DNA of 64,000 bases from Symbiodinium kawagutii. Taxonomy: Eukaryota > Sar > Dinophyceae > Suessiales > Symbiodiniaceae. The notes beneath the pieces are model-generated. The model was not told the origin of the DNA. It saw only the letters and a program-made list of their open reading frames with translations, and made no database searches. Made by a program: the position numbers and the translations under genes. The stretch is taken from positions 187,383 through 251,382 of the forward strand of contig VSDK01003953.1 in the NCBI GenBank assembly GCA_009767595.1, written 5' to 3'. This document shows positions 26,501-39,771 of this stretch, one piece after another. Position 1 is the first letter of the stretch. Every line of letters begins with the position of its first letter.

Positions 26501-29500
26501 CACGTGGGGAAATAAGCATCTTGCTTTGCATGGTATTTGCTGCGGTTGGGGAAATAAGTCCTTACTTTGCACGGGATTTGGTGCATTTTGGGATAGCAGG
26601 CTCCTACTTTGCATGGTATTTGCTGCATTTTGGAAAAGCAGACTCCTACTTTGCATGGTATTTTCTACATTTTGAAAAAGCAGATTCCTACTTTGCATGG
26701 TATTTTCTGCATTTTGGGAAAGCAAACTCCTACTTTGCATGGTATTTTCTGCATTTTGGGAAAGCAAACTCCTACTTTGCATGGTATTTTCTGCATTTTG
26801 GGAAAGCAAACTCCTACTTCCAAGATTATTTGATAGATGTCGGTGCTTCACACTTCCACAAAGGAGGGGGCGGTTCATGTTGTTGATTGAGCAAAAACCC
26901 CCCCATTGGCAAAGCCTGCTGCAATCGTGTTTGCTGTTCTTGTTGGTCATTGTTGGTGGTGGGTGGTTACTGTTGGTGATTGTTGTGATCTTGGATGGTT
27001 GCTGTTGGTGATTGTTGTGACTGTTGCTGTTGGTGATTGTTGTGATTGTTGCTGTCGGTGATTGCTGTGATTGTTGCTGTTGGTGATTGTTGTGATTAAG
27101 CGGGGGGGCTGGGGGAACACGCAGCCCCCCCATGCGTAACAAGAGATGAGAATAGATCACATATAATGTATAGGTAGGAAAAATGATACATGATGATCTG
27201 ATAGAAATGATGCATGATAGCCGGGGGTTGGGGGGGCGCAGTGAACCCCCCCATGCGTAACAAGAGATGAGAATAAATCACATATAATCTAAAGGTAGGA
27301 AAAATGATACAAGATGATCTGATAAAAATGATCCCCATGCATAACAAGAGATAAATTAATCACATAGAATATATTATTAAGAACAATGGTAGATGATGAT
27401 CTGATATATATGTATATATGATACATGATAGCGGGGAGGGCTGTTTTAGGGTTTGAAATTTTACGGTTAAAGGTTTTCAGGGTTCGAGGGTTTGGGTCTT
27501 TCAGCGTTTCGGTGTTTTAAGGTCTCNNNNNNNNNNAAAGCAGAAAAGCAGGAAAGCAGAGAAGCAGAAAAGCAGGAAAGCAGGAAAGCAGAAAAGCAGG
27601 AAAGCAGAAAAGCAGTAAAGCAGAAAAGCAGAAAAGCAGTAAAGCAGAAAAGCAGAAAAGCAGGCAAGCAACAGGGATAGGGAAAAAAAGAAAAATTCCC
27701 CAAACCAAAAAAAATAAATTCCCTAAAAAAATGGCCCTCCAAAAGAAACAGTTACAAGTCGAACTGTTGGGACTTAAAATACTACCCCTCGTTTGGATTG
27801 GATAGTTGGTCCTGGTTGGCAGCTTGACCAATCTTCACATATCCCCAGAGATGGCACCACTGGCAACTTCAGCTGCTCGAAGTCTCGCTTTAGAAGTCGT
27901 GCGTGCTCCTGCCGCGCTGCGGGCCCTGGAGATGAGAAGTTCCCATGAGTCTAAGGAGCAACCTTGTTTGTTCAGTCCACCATCACAGACCCAGCAATGA
28001 TAATAAATAACAATACTTGTTCGTGATTGATGTTTGACAAATGATTCACGCTCGGCAATAATAATGACGTTCAATTGTCAGGAACGACTCAATAATCGGC
28101 CACCATGGGAACCATGCAATCATGTCCTATGACTATGACCAAGGCGCGGCGCATCGCTGCGATGCGCTGTTCCTCCACACCCGTGGTTTCGTGGTACGCT
28201 TCCACACATTCATCTCCCGGCCTCACCATTGGACGGAGATGCGTGACTGAACAATAGGGTATACACATTGACCTGTGTACATACAGTAGATGCCTAATTA
28301 AGTTAAATCATAGACGTGTACATGTAAAAGATGTATATATTAAAATGTTCCCCCCTCCAGGGACTCATTTTTTCACGGCGTTTGCGTCACTGAGGCAACT
28401 GCAAGTTTGTTTTTGGAAACCTTTCATGGTGATGATGGCGGTAGGAAGCTGATTTGACAAAATGTGGGCGCTACAGCGTGAGCTGCCACTTGTCACATGA
28501 TTTAGCGGAAAATGTGCAGCAAACAGGCGCAGCAAACAGATGCAGATTTTTTCCCCAGTCCTGGCGTTGCTCACACAAGGCCGTCTAGCCAGTACTCACT
28601 GAGATGAGCGCAAACGGGCGCGCAACGTGTGGCTAACCACTTTGGAATTTTAGTTTGTATTCAATCTGTCCTTCAAATACCGCCAGCAGTGGTCTATGTT
28701 TTGAGCGCCGGAGTTCAGTCACTGTCCAGAATTTCTTGGTTCCAGGAAGCCGGCGCTTTTTGATCTCAACATATTTCAGGGCACCCCATCTGAATTTGCC
28801 AAAGACCTTCACCGGCTTTTTTCTTGCGCGCAATTTGGTCGCGGAGCATTCCGGAGACTTTGGAGGCATAGCTCTCGGCAGAGTTTGTGTAGGGGATGAC
28901 GCGGCGATCCTGAAGCCACTTTGTGGCCAAAGGCTTCCATTCCACTTTCTGAGCCGCGCCCGGACCAGGCACTTGGGGCTTGGATGCCAAAGGCTGGAAG
29001 CGATGGAATACAAGTGTGTAGTCAGGCCTTGGCAAGGATTCGCTGCTTCTGCAGCAAGAGGTCGTAGAGCTTGCCACTGACCTCAGCGACATCGCCTTTT
29101 GCTAAACCAGAAGAAGTATTCCGTCATGCTCTGGGAGATCATCTTTTGTTCCTCAGCAATGGAATCTTCACACCCAGAAAGCTCCTCCATGATGCCCCTG
29201 TGGAACTTTCGATAGGAAAGTTTGTCGTGATCAGCGAGGAGGTCTTGGCGACTGCCCTCGCTGCTGATGAGATGAATTGGGGCATCATCCTGCTGACGGG
29301 GAAAGCGAAAGTACAGCGCTGAAGTGCCAAAGACAAAGACGCCAGTTCTTTTGAGCACAGCGCGGACGTCTGCGGGCGAAAGGTCCGGTTCAAGAATTCC
29401 CCCATGCTGATGGCAAGCCGGCTGTCTTCTTTAGGCTCATCTTCTTCTGGGAAGTCATTAGAAGCAAAAGCTCTGCAACAATTCTTTGCCAGCTTCACAT

Positions 29501-32500
29501 TGTTGCACCTGCCCTGACATGTCTGGCGCTATTCCTTCGTGACGGAGGATTTCAGATCAGCCAGATCAATCTTTTCACGGCTTGGATCATCAATGAACAC
29601 TCCTTCCTGACTGCTCCCGGCCCGATGCCGGAGGTTGTTCAAAAGATTTTGCCCGCCGCCATCCAGCTGGAGTAGGGAGGCCCGATCTTGAAGCATGGTA
29701 CCTGCCCATGGCCAGCATCATGATGATGATAGCTGGTGTCTTGCCCGCACCAGGCCATCCGAGGAACGTGAAAGCCAAGTTCATGAAGAGGGGGTAAAGC
29801 AATGGCAGCATGCATTCGGCGACCAAGGGCTTGAAAATTTTCGCAAGTTTCCAACTGGGCACCCGCATGCTCCCGCCATCCCACGACTCTTGTTTTGAGC
29901 CATCGAGCGAACTTTGGCTTGGGGCCAGCCAGAGATTGGGGTACCAGAGCCATCTTTGATACTGCAGAGGATCCAATGGTATTGTTGGTGGTGGATGGCT
30001 CTGGGAATCGCACTCCCCAAAGTCCTTGGTCAGCAGTCTTGCCTTGTCCTTGCTTCTTCAGGATAAACCAGACTTTGCGCAAGCCAGACACCTGTCAACC
30101 AATGAGAAAACAGCCTTCTTGAGAGCCCAAGGTCCTGGACGAAGTGCAAGTGACTAGGGAATTCAAGCGCCAAGAGCAAGAGCTTCAGCCTCAATCTGAG
30201 ATGTGGGTATCAAAGTGCAAGATCTTCAGGTCGACGGTTCCATCTTGCTGTTTGTTTTGAACGACCAAAGAGAGCCGGCATCCTGAAGGCGACGGAGTGG
30301 GCGACTTGATGTTAGACTGTTAGATGGCAACTTCTGCTTCAGAAAGTTGGCGCGAAGGAAACTCTGGCAAAGACAAATGGACATCGAAAAGTATGTTGAC
30401 CGTTTTGGAGAATTCTTCCTGCCCCCGACAAACAGCACCCACAAAGGCCTGGATAGTGATGAGGTTCACGATGCCATCTTCATTCTTGGAGTGGCAGACA
30501 GGAGAACCCAAAGTAAGGGGAGACCAAGGCTTCCCCCCGACTTTGGCCATAGCATCATCCAGTGAACCAGCTGCAGCCATGGCATGTTGGAGACAAAGTC
30601 GCAATGAAGGCGAAGGCGGCGAAACCCAGACGGGCACTGGGAATGCGACTGATGTTTCGGAAGCAGGCTAGGATAACAGATGTTTTTGAATGAGCGTTTC
30701 CGCAGACAAGCTTTTAGACAGACCTGTCGCATTAGGTGGCATATACACATCAAAAAACACAAGACGTAAGCCAGGACATGGATCTCGTTGTTTAATTTGT
30801 GATATTTACTTGGTGGAAATTCCCGAAAACGACCATAAGTGTGGTCCATGCCCACATGTCCCCAAAGTTATCTTTTGTGCATATATGGGGCCAACACAGC
30901 GAAACTAACAAGCGCCTTCAAAAATCCTCAGAGAATACGTCAAAACTTTCAAGCCACAGTGGCGAGGATATGGACGGGGGAACCCATTTAGTGGGGATTC
31001 TTTTTGGCGGTTGCCTCCGAATTGATAAACCAATGTTTATGAACATGGGGTTGCCATGCTTTATGCAAACATCTATTCAAAGACTTTGTAACAGGATGGC
31101 CAGCACAGTGATGTATGCAAAGCTGACAGTCTTATTTGTTTCAAGCCTTTTGCGGCCACATTCAAAATATAGGTGGTTTCATTGATGCCAACATCCTCTA
31201 TATTCTGACGCCATAATCTCATCGGACTCATCCTCAGCTTGTGCATCACGAAGTTCTTGGAGCTGCTGCTGGAGGCGCATCATGGCGGCGTCTTTGCGGC
31301 GGATGGTTTACTGCGCTTGCTCCAAATCTTTCTGACGCACACGGACGGCCGAGAAAATGCTTTCGAAATCCTCCTCCTTGTCCTTCAAGGCCGCTTTCAG
31401 GGAGTCGACGTCCATTGGCTCCTGGTTGCGGTTCTGGTTGGGCTCCTGGTTGGTTGGGCTCCTGGTTGGGCTCTTGCTGGCTCTCCTCCTCAACTGATGA
31501 GGAGGAAGAATCTGATGAGGAAGAAGAGTTTGTGTCCTTGATGGCCAAGGGCTTCTGCTCCTTGTCCTTGTCTTTGATTACTGCTAGTCGCTACTGCTGG
31601 CTCACTTTGGGCTTGGGCAACAAGGCTTCCAACCACTTCTGCGCTTCTTCGCTCCACACCCCTTGGGCACCACCGCGGAGCCGTCGGTTTGTCTGCGCGT
31701 GGTTCATGGCATTGGACGCTTGCTGCTTCGTCACTGGACGCATTGTTGGGTGCACTTTGATGTGGCCTGCTTCGATCTTGGCCATGATGGTGGCCGTGCT
31801 GGGGCGGGTCAATTTGATTTCAGCACCTTTGCAGTCAGGAAGTTTCAGGTGCAGGGTGGCATGTTAGACGCGCGGATGAACCTGGCCAGAAACAGGAAAA
31901 GCAAACATGGTCCAAAAACTTTGACAAGACAAGCTGCTGATCTTGAAGCGCGCGAGGCAGCACATGGATAAACATGTGAGCTTGACACTTGAAACCTTTC
32001 AAGACTTTCTGTGCACAGTAATGTTGCTTCAGGGGATGTACCAGGGATGTACCCGTATGTGCCGGCACAATCTTGAAACCAAGAACCAAGAACCAGGATT
32101 CTCACAAGACTTTTTGTGCAATCTTGGTTCTTGGTTCTTGGTTTCAGGGATGTACCGGTATGCACCGGGACAATCTAGAAATGAAGGTTGCCCTAAGGAC
32201 GAGGAAGAATCAAGATCCTTGATGATTTGTAAGCTCAAATACGTATACATGTACAATTATATATAATTATATAGATATGTATATGTCCAGTATATGGTAC
32301 CCCCCCACTAAATCCTACCCAACAAGTGCTTGACACACTGATATTTACTATATCTTCAACAAAACGGTAGGTCTCAGGGGAGGGGGCTACCATACATATG
32401 GCACCCCCTTTGTATCCCAACCATCTCCCCAACCATCTCAATGGCACACTTCCCTCCGATTCCAGCCTCATTTTGGTGGATCTCAGGGGGCTTAGCATAA

Positions 32501-35500
32501 ATATATGCAAAATAGATATGTTATATCCATATATACCTGTGATATCTGAGGTTATCATGTTTTGGATATACTGTAGAGATAGTCACATATGTGCGTGTAT
32601 CTTGGCAACATGATTATACAATATTGTACATATGGCTGTTTTTTCTTGTGGATGCCATAAGGAAACAGTGCTAGTAGCCAAGCTTCTGTGGTAGAAATCG
32701 TTTCAAACAGTCACTCCAACCTTCTATGGCTTTGACATCTTTGCAATAATGAACTGCGTTGATATAAATACGACACGCTTAGTTGTGAACACTCCGACCA
32801 GAAGCAACTTTTTTGTTCAGTATAAACCAAAGTGTGAATAAACTATCTGGTGGTTTCTAAAAATTAGCACCCCCAAAAAATGGTTGATTTATTACTTATA
32901 GCTAAACATTGATAAATAAGGATGATTTGCGGCTAGTAGCATTGAAGTGCCCAGGCTAACCCTATTTTGAAAAACATACATACTAAATTGGTAATTTTCA
33001 GGAGGGCACGTCCAGGCCACCTGAGGCTCAAAGGTTCCAGGATCCCAGTTGCTCTATGAAACCATCTCGCAAGATGCAGACTCAATGGGTTTCAATGCTT
33101 GCAGTGTTTTGGAAAGATGACTGGTCACTCAGAACATCAGTATGTTTCAAAAGCAAAACAAACAGCTACCGTACCGGTTACTGTGCGTTATCATTTATGA
33201 TGTTTCTCGAAATAGGGTACCACCCACTTATCATCTTTTTTTAAATCATTGTCAGTAATAAACCATCCACAACTTTGGGGTCCTCAAACTGGCTTGAGCA
33301 ACCACCGTATCCTCCATTTAGCTTGCAACCTTTGAACATATCAATTGTCAACCCTTATTGATTTGTTATAACCCCTATTTATTAATCACCATATTTCAAA
33401 GGTTATCAAAGGTTATGACCCTTATTGACCCTAATGCTATTCATTGAAATGTCCCCCTTTGACTTTCTGCACAGGGACAGGTCCCAACGATCCAGGAGCT
33501 GTCCGAGTAGCTTGAGGTGTTTGTACTCGATGATGCAGGTGTCCTGGCGTGGCGGCTTGGGATTTCCAACGGAGAGTAGAAACATAGCAGTTGGTCCTGT
33601 GGCTTTGAGATTTCAGTTCAGGACAAACAAAAAATGCAATCAAACGCACTCATCCATTTCATTGGTTGCTCTTTTGCCCTGAATTGATCTCCCACTGCGG
33701 TAACCAAACACACTGCGGTAACGAAGCAAGGACTGCATCCGATTCCTGGGTGTGTTTGGTGCTTCATGGCTTGACCACGAGGATCATCCAGAACTGTGGT
33801 GCCTGCCTACATTTCTTGTCCTCCAAAGGTTGAGGGCCGGCAGACACCACAGTTCTGGATGACTAGCTTATTTATATCACCATATGCTAGGCAGAACCAT
33901 GTGGAACCAGTAAATTATCTCAATCATGACTAGCTTATGGTTATATTGAGCTACGTCGCTTGAAAGGTCCCCACAGTTCTGACATCAAAAGGTCTCAAAA
34001 TTAACAAGATCTTGACGGGTTGAATCAACAACACCCGCACCATAGGAACTCCTGCCTGAAGGCAAATGGAGATACTTAGACAATGGATGATAAAGCAAGT
34101 AAAGTGATAAAATGAAAAAAAATATTCAACATGCATGTTACTGTATGATAGCAAGTTCTGCAAGACAATGCCCCAAGAACGCTCACGGCAACCAACTTCG
34201 CAAGAGTTTGGGACGCCAGTGGTATGGCCGGAGACACCCCAACAGTTGCGGACTGCAAAAAGTTGCGAACCCAAACCCAACGCCAGTTGCGAACCCAACA
34301 CAACCCAAGTGCGAAGGCACCTCCACCCCCGGACCCCCAAGGCAAAACGAGAACCCTTCGCTATGCAATCGGGAAAAACACTTTTCAGTTGGACAGCTTT
34401 TCCAAAAGCAAACATGTTGAGTACCCATTTCCTGACTCTTTGCGGAAATCCCCGAAAGCACGACTTCACCAGCTGGTAGTCTGATTGAGCAGCATGTTGA
34501 CTCTTGACTCATCATGACTCATATTCTCAAATTCAGACTTGAACCCCCCTAACTTCAGCTCAAGAACTGTTCAAAAGGCATGTTTGCTCGAGTGTTCATA
34601 AGATCAACTTGTTTAGATGCCTACACAGTAAAAGCCGAACACTAATCGGTTCAACTGAACATATCTTGGAAAATGATCAGAAAACTGGTGGACATGTGGA
34701 GATATTTGCACAAATTACCAAAAATTGATTGTGACTTGGGCTTTGAAGACATGTGAAGACCGTAATACTAGGGCCATTTCGGATAATTCCGATATATTTT
34801 GTGTATGTACCGTGTGTCACTGGGCTCAGATTTGCAAATCCAAAAACGTGTGATTTTCTCCGGCAGCTCCTGCATCTTCATGTCTTCACCTCGGCTGTAG
34901 GCACCACGACAGTCAACAACAAAATCCACAACCTGACTCAGTCATATCTTTGACATGCTGAGGATGCACAATTGACAGTGTCCATCAAACGCTAGCAAGT
35001 TGAACCACAGAACATGCACCTGAAATGCTGTAACAAATCAAGTAGAAAATGAAAACACGGTCTACTCCCTTCACCATGTAACAAAATGGGATACGAGTAC
35101 TATGTAACAATAACAATCAACTCTCTCCGTCAAAAATGGGTGCATGGAATTCAACCAACTCCATCGTCGTTTCAGTTTACAGGACATTTTTTGCTGCTCA
35201 TGATTTACTGTGTCTGAAAACCTTTCACTGCGCGAACTGTCGGTGGGCAAGATTTGATGGCACCATTCGCGCGACATTGTGTCACCATTGCTATCCTTGA
35301 TCATGACTGTCATGCATCATGATTTTCCCCTGTGGATCAAAGTACCCGCACTTTAGCATCAAGTCATGGTAAGCCATGACTACTTTGCATCTTTTAAATA
35401 TATAGCTTCACACATCTAACAAGTGAACTGCAGTCACATCCATTTCATCTCTGCGGAAAAACCTGCTCGCAATCCATGCTGCGAGGATTCACTTCAAAGT

Positions 35501-37722
35501 CATGGCCCCATGGCATGTGCTCCCGGACCAATTTTATTGCAAAGATCTGACCACTGCTCCATGTCTTTGCAAACCACCTGACCATCAAATGCCACGAAGC
35601 AGTTGTTGTGACATGTTGTTGTGACATGTCGTGACCTAGTCTCCTGGCTGTGGTCTTGTGAAGGCTGCAAAAAACAACATATGGAAACATATGGAATATC
35701 AAAATCACTGAGCATATCAAAGCATCCTCAATGAAGAGAACTGCCAACACTGACAGAGGTAGTATGGAAAGTGATAATTGTGATGTTCCATTGCCAGGTG
35801 AATCTACGGAACAGTAGTTGCAGTTCCCAAGTCAGAAAAGAAATGGTTCCGTACCTGATCGTCTTGCAGTAACTGGGTGAAGCATTGGATATTCGAGCAC
35901 TGATGGGGGCTGGGAAGTGCAGGCATTAGCTAGGTTGTGCTGTGGTCAAACCAGCCATATTCGAGCATGATGACTTGGCAACAAGGTCGCCGTTACATGC
36001 TTGAACTGTCCCAAGCAGTCCTGAGCTGAAAACTCGGGACCAACAGTGACCTACATATCATTCTAAGACCACATCAACTTCTCACTGGCCACTTCATCTG
36101 CAGATTCTCCACTATTCCATCGCTTCACCTGAAACTTTGAAACTGCTGGTGTCGCCAACCCTTGCATCCCATGAGGCCCCACCGGCACACAGGCTGGTAA
36201 ATGGAATGCTTGTCAGGAAACAGTTCGGTTTAGCACCAAGAAACTGCAGATTCTTAATACATATATACATATCTGTCTATAAATACACATATGATGTACA
36301 TGCACAAATTACTAGGGATGGTGCTTTCATATTGCTGTGTTCATACAGCAGCATTGCATTGCTATCATTGAACAATGGCACGGCTTTGGTCAGCACCCGT
36401 TTTTTGCGATCCAAAAAACACCCTTAGGTTGTTGATGGTTGGTCGGATCAACCAGCACTGCTCTGGCACCTTGAGAGTGTATCGGACGACCAAATCATCC
36501 GGGATCGTCAGAACCTGTCGCCACGCGGGACCAATGGGACAGTGACTATCGCCAATTGTCATGTCAGTACCCCGCAGCAACTCCAGGGTCTACCCTACGT
36601 GCCTAAAACGCGAGCGCTTGGTCAACAAAAAACAGTGCCAACATGTACACACAGGAAGGTATATCAGTTTGAATAAATAGATAGATAGAAGATATGTATA
36701 TATATGTATATATATATATATAGATATATACATACATAATATCAATACATAGCCGGGTGCAGCATGGTGCAGCCATAGTTGTGACCCAAAGTGCTGGCAC
36801 CAGTCAGCTAGGGAGATTATGAACTGCCAAAAGAATTGCACTAGGAAACGCATATCTGAGCAACCGCAAATCATGCAAACCTTTTTCTGGTGCATCAAGC
36901 ACACCAGCATTCTTGACCCAATCATGAATCAATCAATTGGGTTATAAGATTTTCACATAGATCTGAAAGCTTACCATTGTGCAAAATATGGGGTCATCCA
37001 TGGCTATGGAAATAAATTCACTTACCAATGCTGCGAATACCAAATAGTTGGTATCCCCCATTGATGACCCGCCTTAGTAGAAGGACACGTCTTTTGCGGA
37101 TCATTGATCTTCTCCATTGTGAACAAATGGTTGGACCTGAAAATCAAATCTTAACACCCTGGAGCACTATTGTTAACAGTTCTTCATTTGTTATCAATTT
37201 TCTCTATTGTGAACAAATGGTTGGTTGGCGTTTTCCCAATAAAGACCTAAAACACATCGCGGATGCTACCTGAACCGGCACGACTCCCACCTGGCCCTTG
37301 GCGCATGGATAGCAGGTCACCGGCAATCGACGAGGTCCGAAGTAGTCCTGACCAAGGAAATGCACAAGGCAGTGTGGCGGACAAGCGAGGAGGCATATAT
37401 TGTAACACTTGGTACATATATATATATATATATACATAATTAAATATGTGTATATATAATTGTTTCCAAAAATAAATATAGATATAAGTATAGTTGAATC
37501 GAAAGATAGATAAAAATAAATATATATATAGAAAAATGCACAGCTATATATATATATGTATAGATAAATATGTAAACATGCAAATATATAGATATATGTA
37601 TATATAAATGTAAACATATATATATATATATGTAGCTATGTTTACACATATTTATGTATATATATGTAAATAAATACATATGTATATATGTATATTAAAA
37701 AATCTATATAGATACATATATC

Positions 37723-37757
<35 letters not shown>

Positions 37758-39740
37758 GCCGATATATATATATATATATTTAAAAACATGAATATTTATA
37801 TATATATATATATAAATAAATCTGTATATACAAATATAACACACATATATATATATATCTATATTGTGTATACATACAAGAACTCTATTTGATGCAATTT
37901 TCATAGTGTTTACAGTCTTTCATGCTCAATTTTTGGGTATCAATTTTAAGGCATTGTTTTTGAGCATTCTGTTAAAAGGGGAGTACCATATGTATATATA
38001 AATATATATAAAGAAAAACAATATATATATATATATACATTTAAATATATATGGGTTTGTTCATTTAGGTACCTAGACTAAAATCAAGTAGTCAAAAGAT
38101 GCATATATTTTTTTTGCAATTTCCAAGTCCAGGATTGCAAGCCCCAAATTCAAAGAGGCAAAGACTGACAAGTAGTTCTTTGAATCTTTGAATCTGGGCC
38201 TAGGATTCAAAGAACTACTTGTACTCTTTGAATCTTTGAATCTTTCAATCCACTTGATCTTGGCACTTAGGGCAGATTCATCTGCCCAAAAATTGCATTT
38301 TTCAATTTTTCCAAATATATGTTAAAGGTAGTAAATGAATCAATAGAGCATTAGCCAATCCACCATCTATTGAATTTACCCTATACGACTTTTTCTATTC
38401 CAGATTAAGTATGGCTCATTTAGTCATGCTCTATTCAGTCATGCCTTGCTTGCTCATAATTTTAATCAAACACATTGTGTTCAATTTTGCACCCAATGTT
38501 TCGACCTATTTAATAATATCCTATTTAATCATTCCTCATATATGTGCTTTATGTTATTTTCCCCTAGTTGCTATTACTATGTGATTTTACCATGTTCAAT
38601 CTTGCATTGGGTCATTATCTTTGTCTCCAATGTTTGCTCTGGATAATAAAGCCTCAATATGCCTTGGTTCTTTTTAATAAAGCCGTATTTGTGGAATAGT
38701 GAATTATAGTATATTCAATTATGCTCTAGTATAGCACTGTGAAGCCATAACTAAATAGGCCTTCAGTATTGCCAAGAAGGTACATGTAAGGTATAACTGC
38801 ACAAAGCAAGGCCAAAAACAGGTTATAAGGCATAATTACATGGGAAATTAGCAACTAGACCACAGTCAGGCTATTAATGTCATAGGTCATTACTAGCTAG
38901 GCCAAATGTATGATAGCATCTTTAAAGAGGCCATAAGTCAGCAGAACACAATTAGGTAGAGCAACGTTAAGTAGACTATAATAAAATTGGCAATGATTGA
39001 TCTATTGAACAGGGTACAATTAAAGAACACACAATTTGGACAGAATGCATAAATAGAAAATCAGACTATAATGAAAGAAGATATTCTTAAACAGGTCAAA
39101 TCTGCAGCACGAGCGATTTAAATGAAATATGTGCATTTTATTGTCTTCCAGTTTGGCACCACCAAGCTATGATTACAAAGGCGTTTATCATTAAAAAAGG
39201 GGTAAATATAAGGCATAATTAGATAAACATAATTAAAAATAGATCATTATTAATCAACACAGGATTACTTTGAAATAATCAAACAGGGCACAAGTAGGCT
39301 AGAATGCAATAAGGCATATTCAAATAGGCTAAACATAGGGCAGCAAATTTAAATAGACCATGAATACATAGACAATGATTGAATAGAACAGAATTAAGTA
39401 GGTTATAGTTCAACAAACCACAATCAAACATTACACAAAAATGGCCCTATTAAGTAAGACAAATATGTAAATATGAAACTTATGAACACAAATATCAAAT
39501 GAAAATTGCCAAGTTGGATATTTCAAAATAGGTCAAGTCATGGGTATAATTGAAGAAACAGTTTTAACGGGCCACAATCAAATAGGGCATAGTGAAATAA
39601 TGCATAACTAAATAGATATACTGAAGTACGGGATGATTTAGGCTACAATGAAATGAGCATAATCAAACTAAAACAACACATGTATCTCAAGCATCTGCTG
39701 GCAAAACCTACGTGAAATATGGACTTTGGAGGGGGCTTGC

Positions 39741-39771
<31 letters not shown>

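Larger units (their letters stand above)
26338..27727. mobile_element. Repeat-filled element bounded by inverted repeats of about 54 bp
   Basis: The left end (26338-26391, TTTAGGGAATTTATTTTTTT...) matches the right end (27673-27727) in inverted orientation with few mismatches. Between them lie a 42-bp minisatellite, a GTTGCTGTTGGTGATTGTTG array, a block of about 122 bp repeated two to three times, and an AAAGCAGA octamer tract with an assembly gap. No transposase frame is seen. It may be a non-autonomous element that gathered satellites, or satellites that happen to carry an inverted duplication. Confidence 0.5.

Noticed and set aside
35071-35313. Minus-strand open segment ([18 protein letters not shown])
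   Set aside because: Reads like protein, but including it would break the phase between exons 35463 and 34932, which join directly. It could be an alternative exon.
37440-37904. Y/I/H-rich open frames on both strands
   Set aside because: Products of the TATATA tract.
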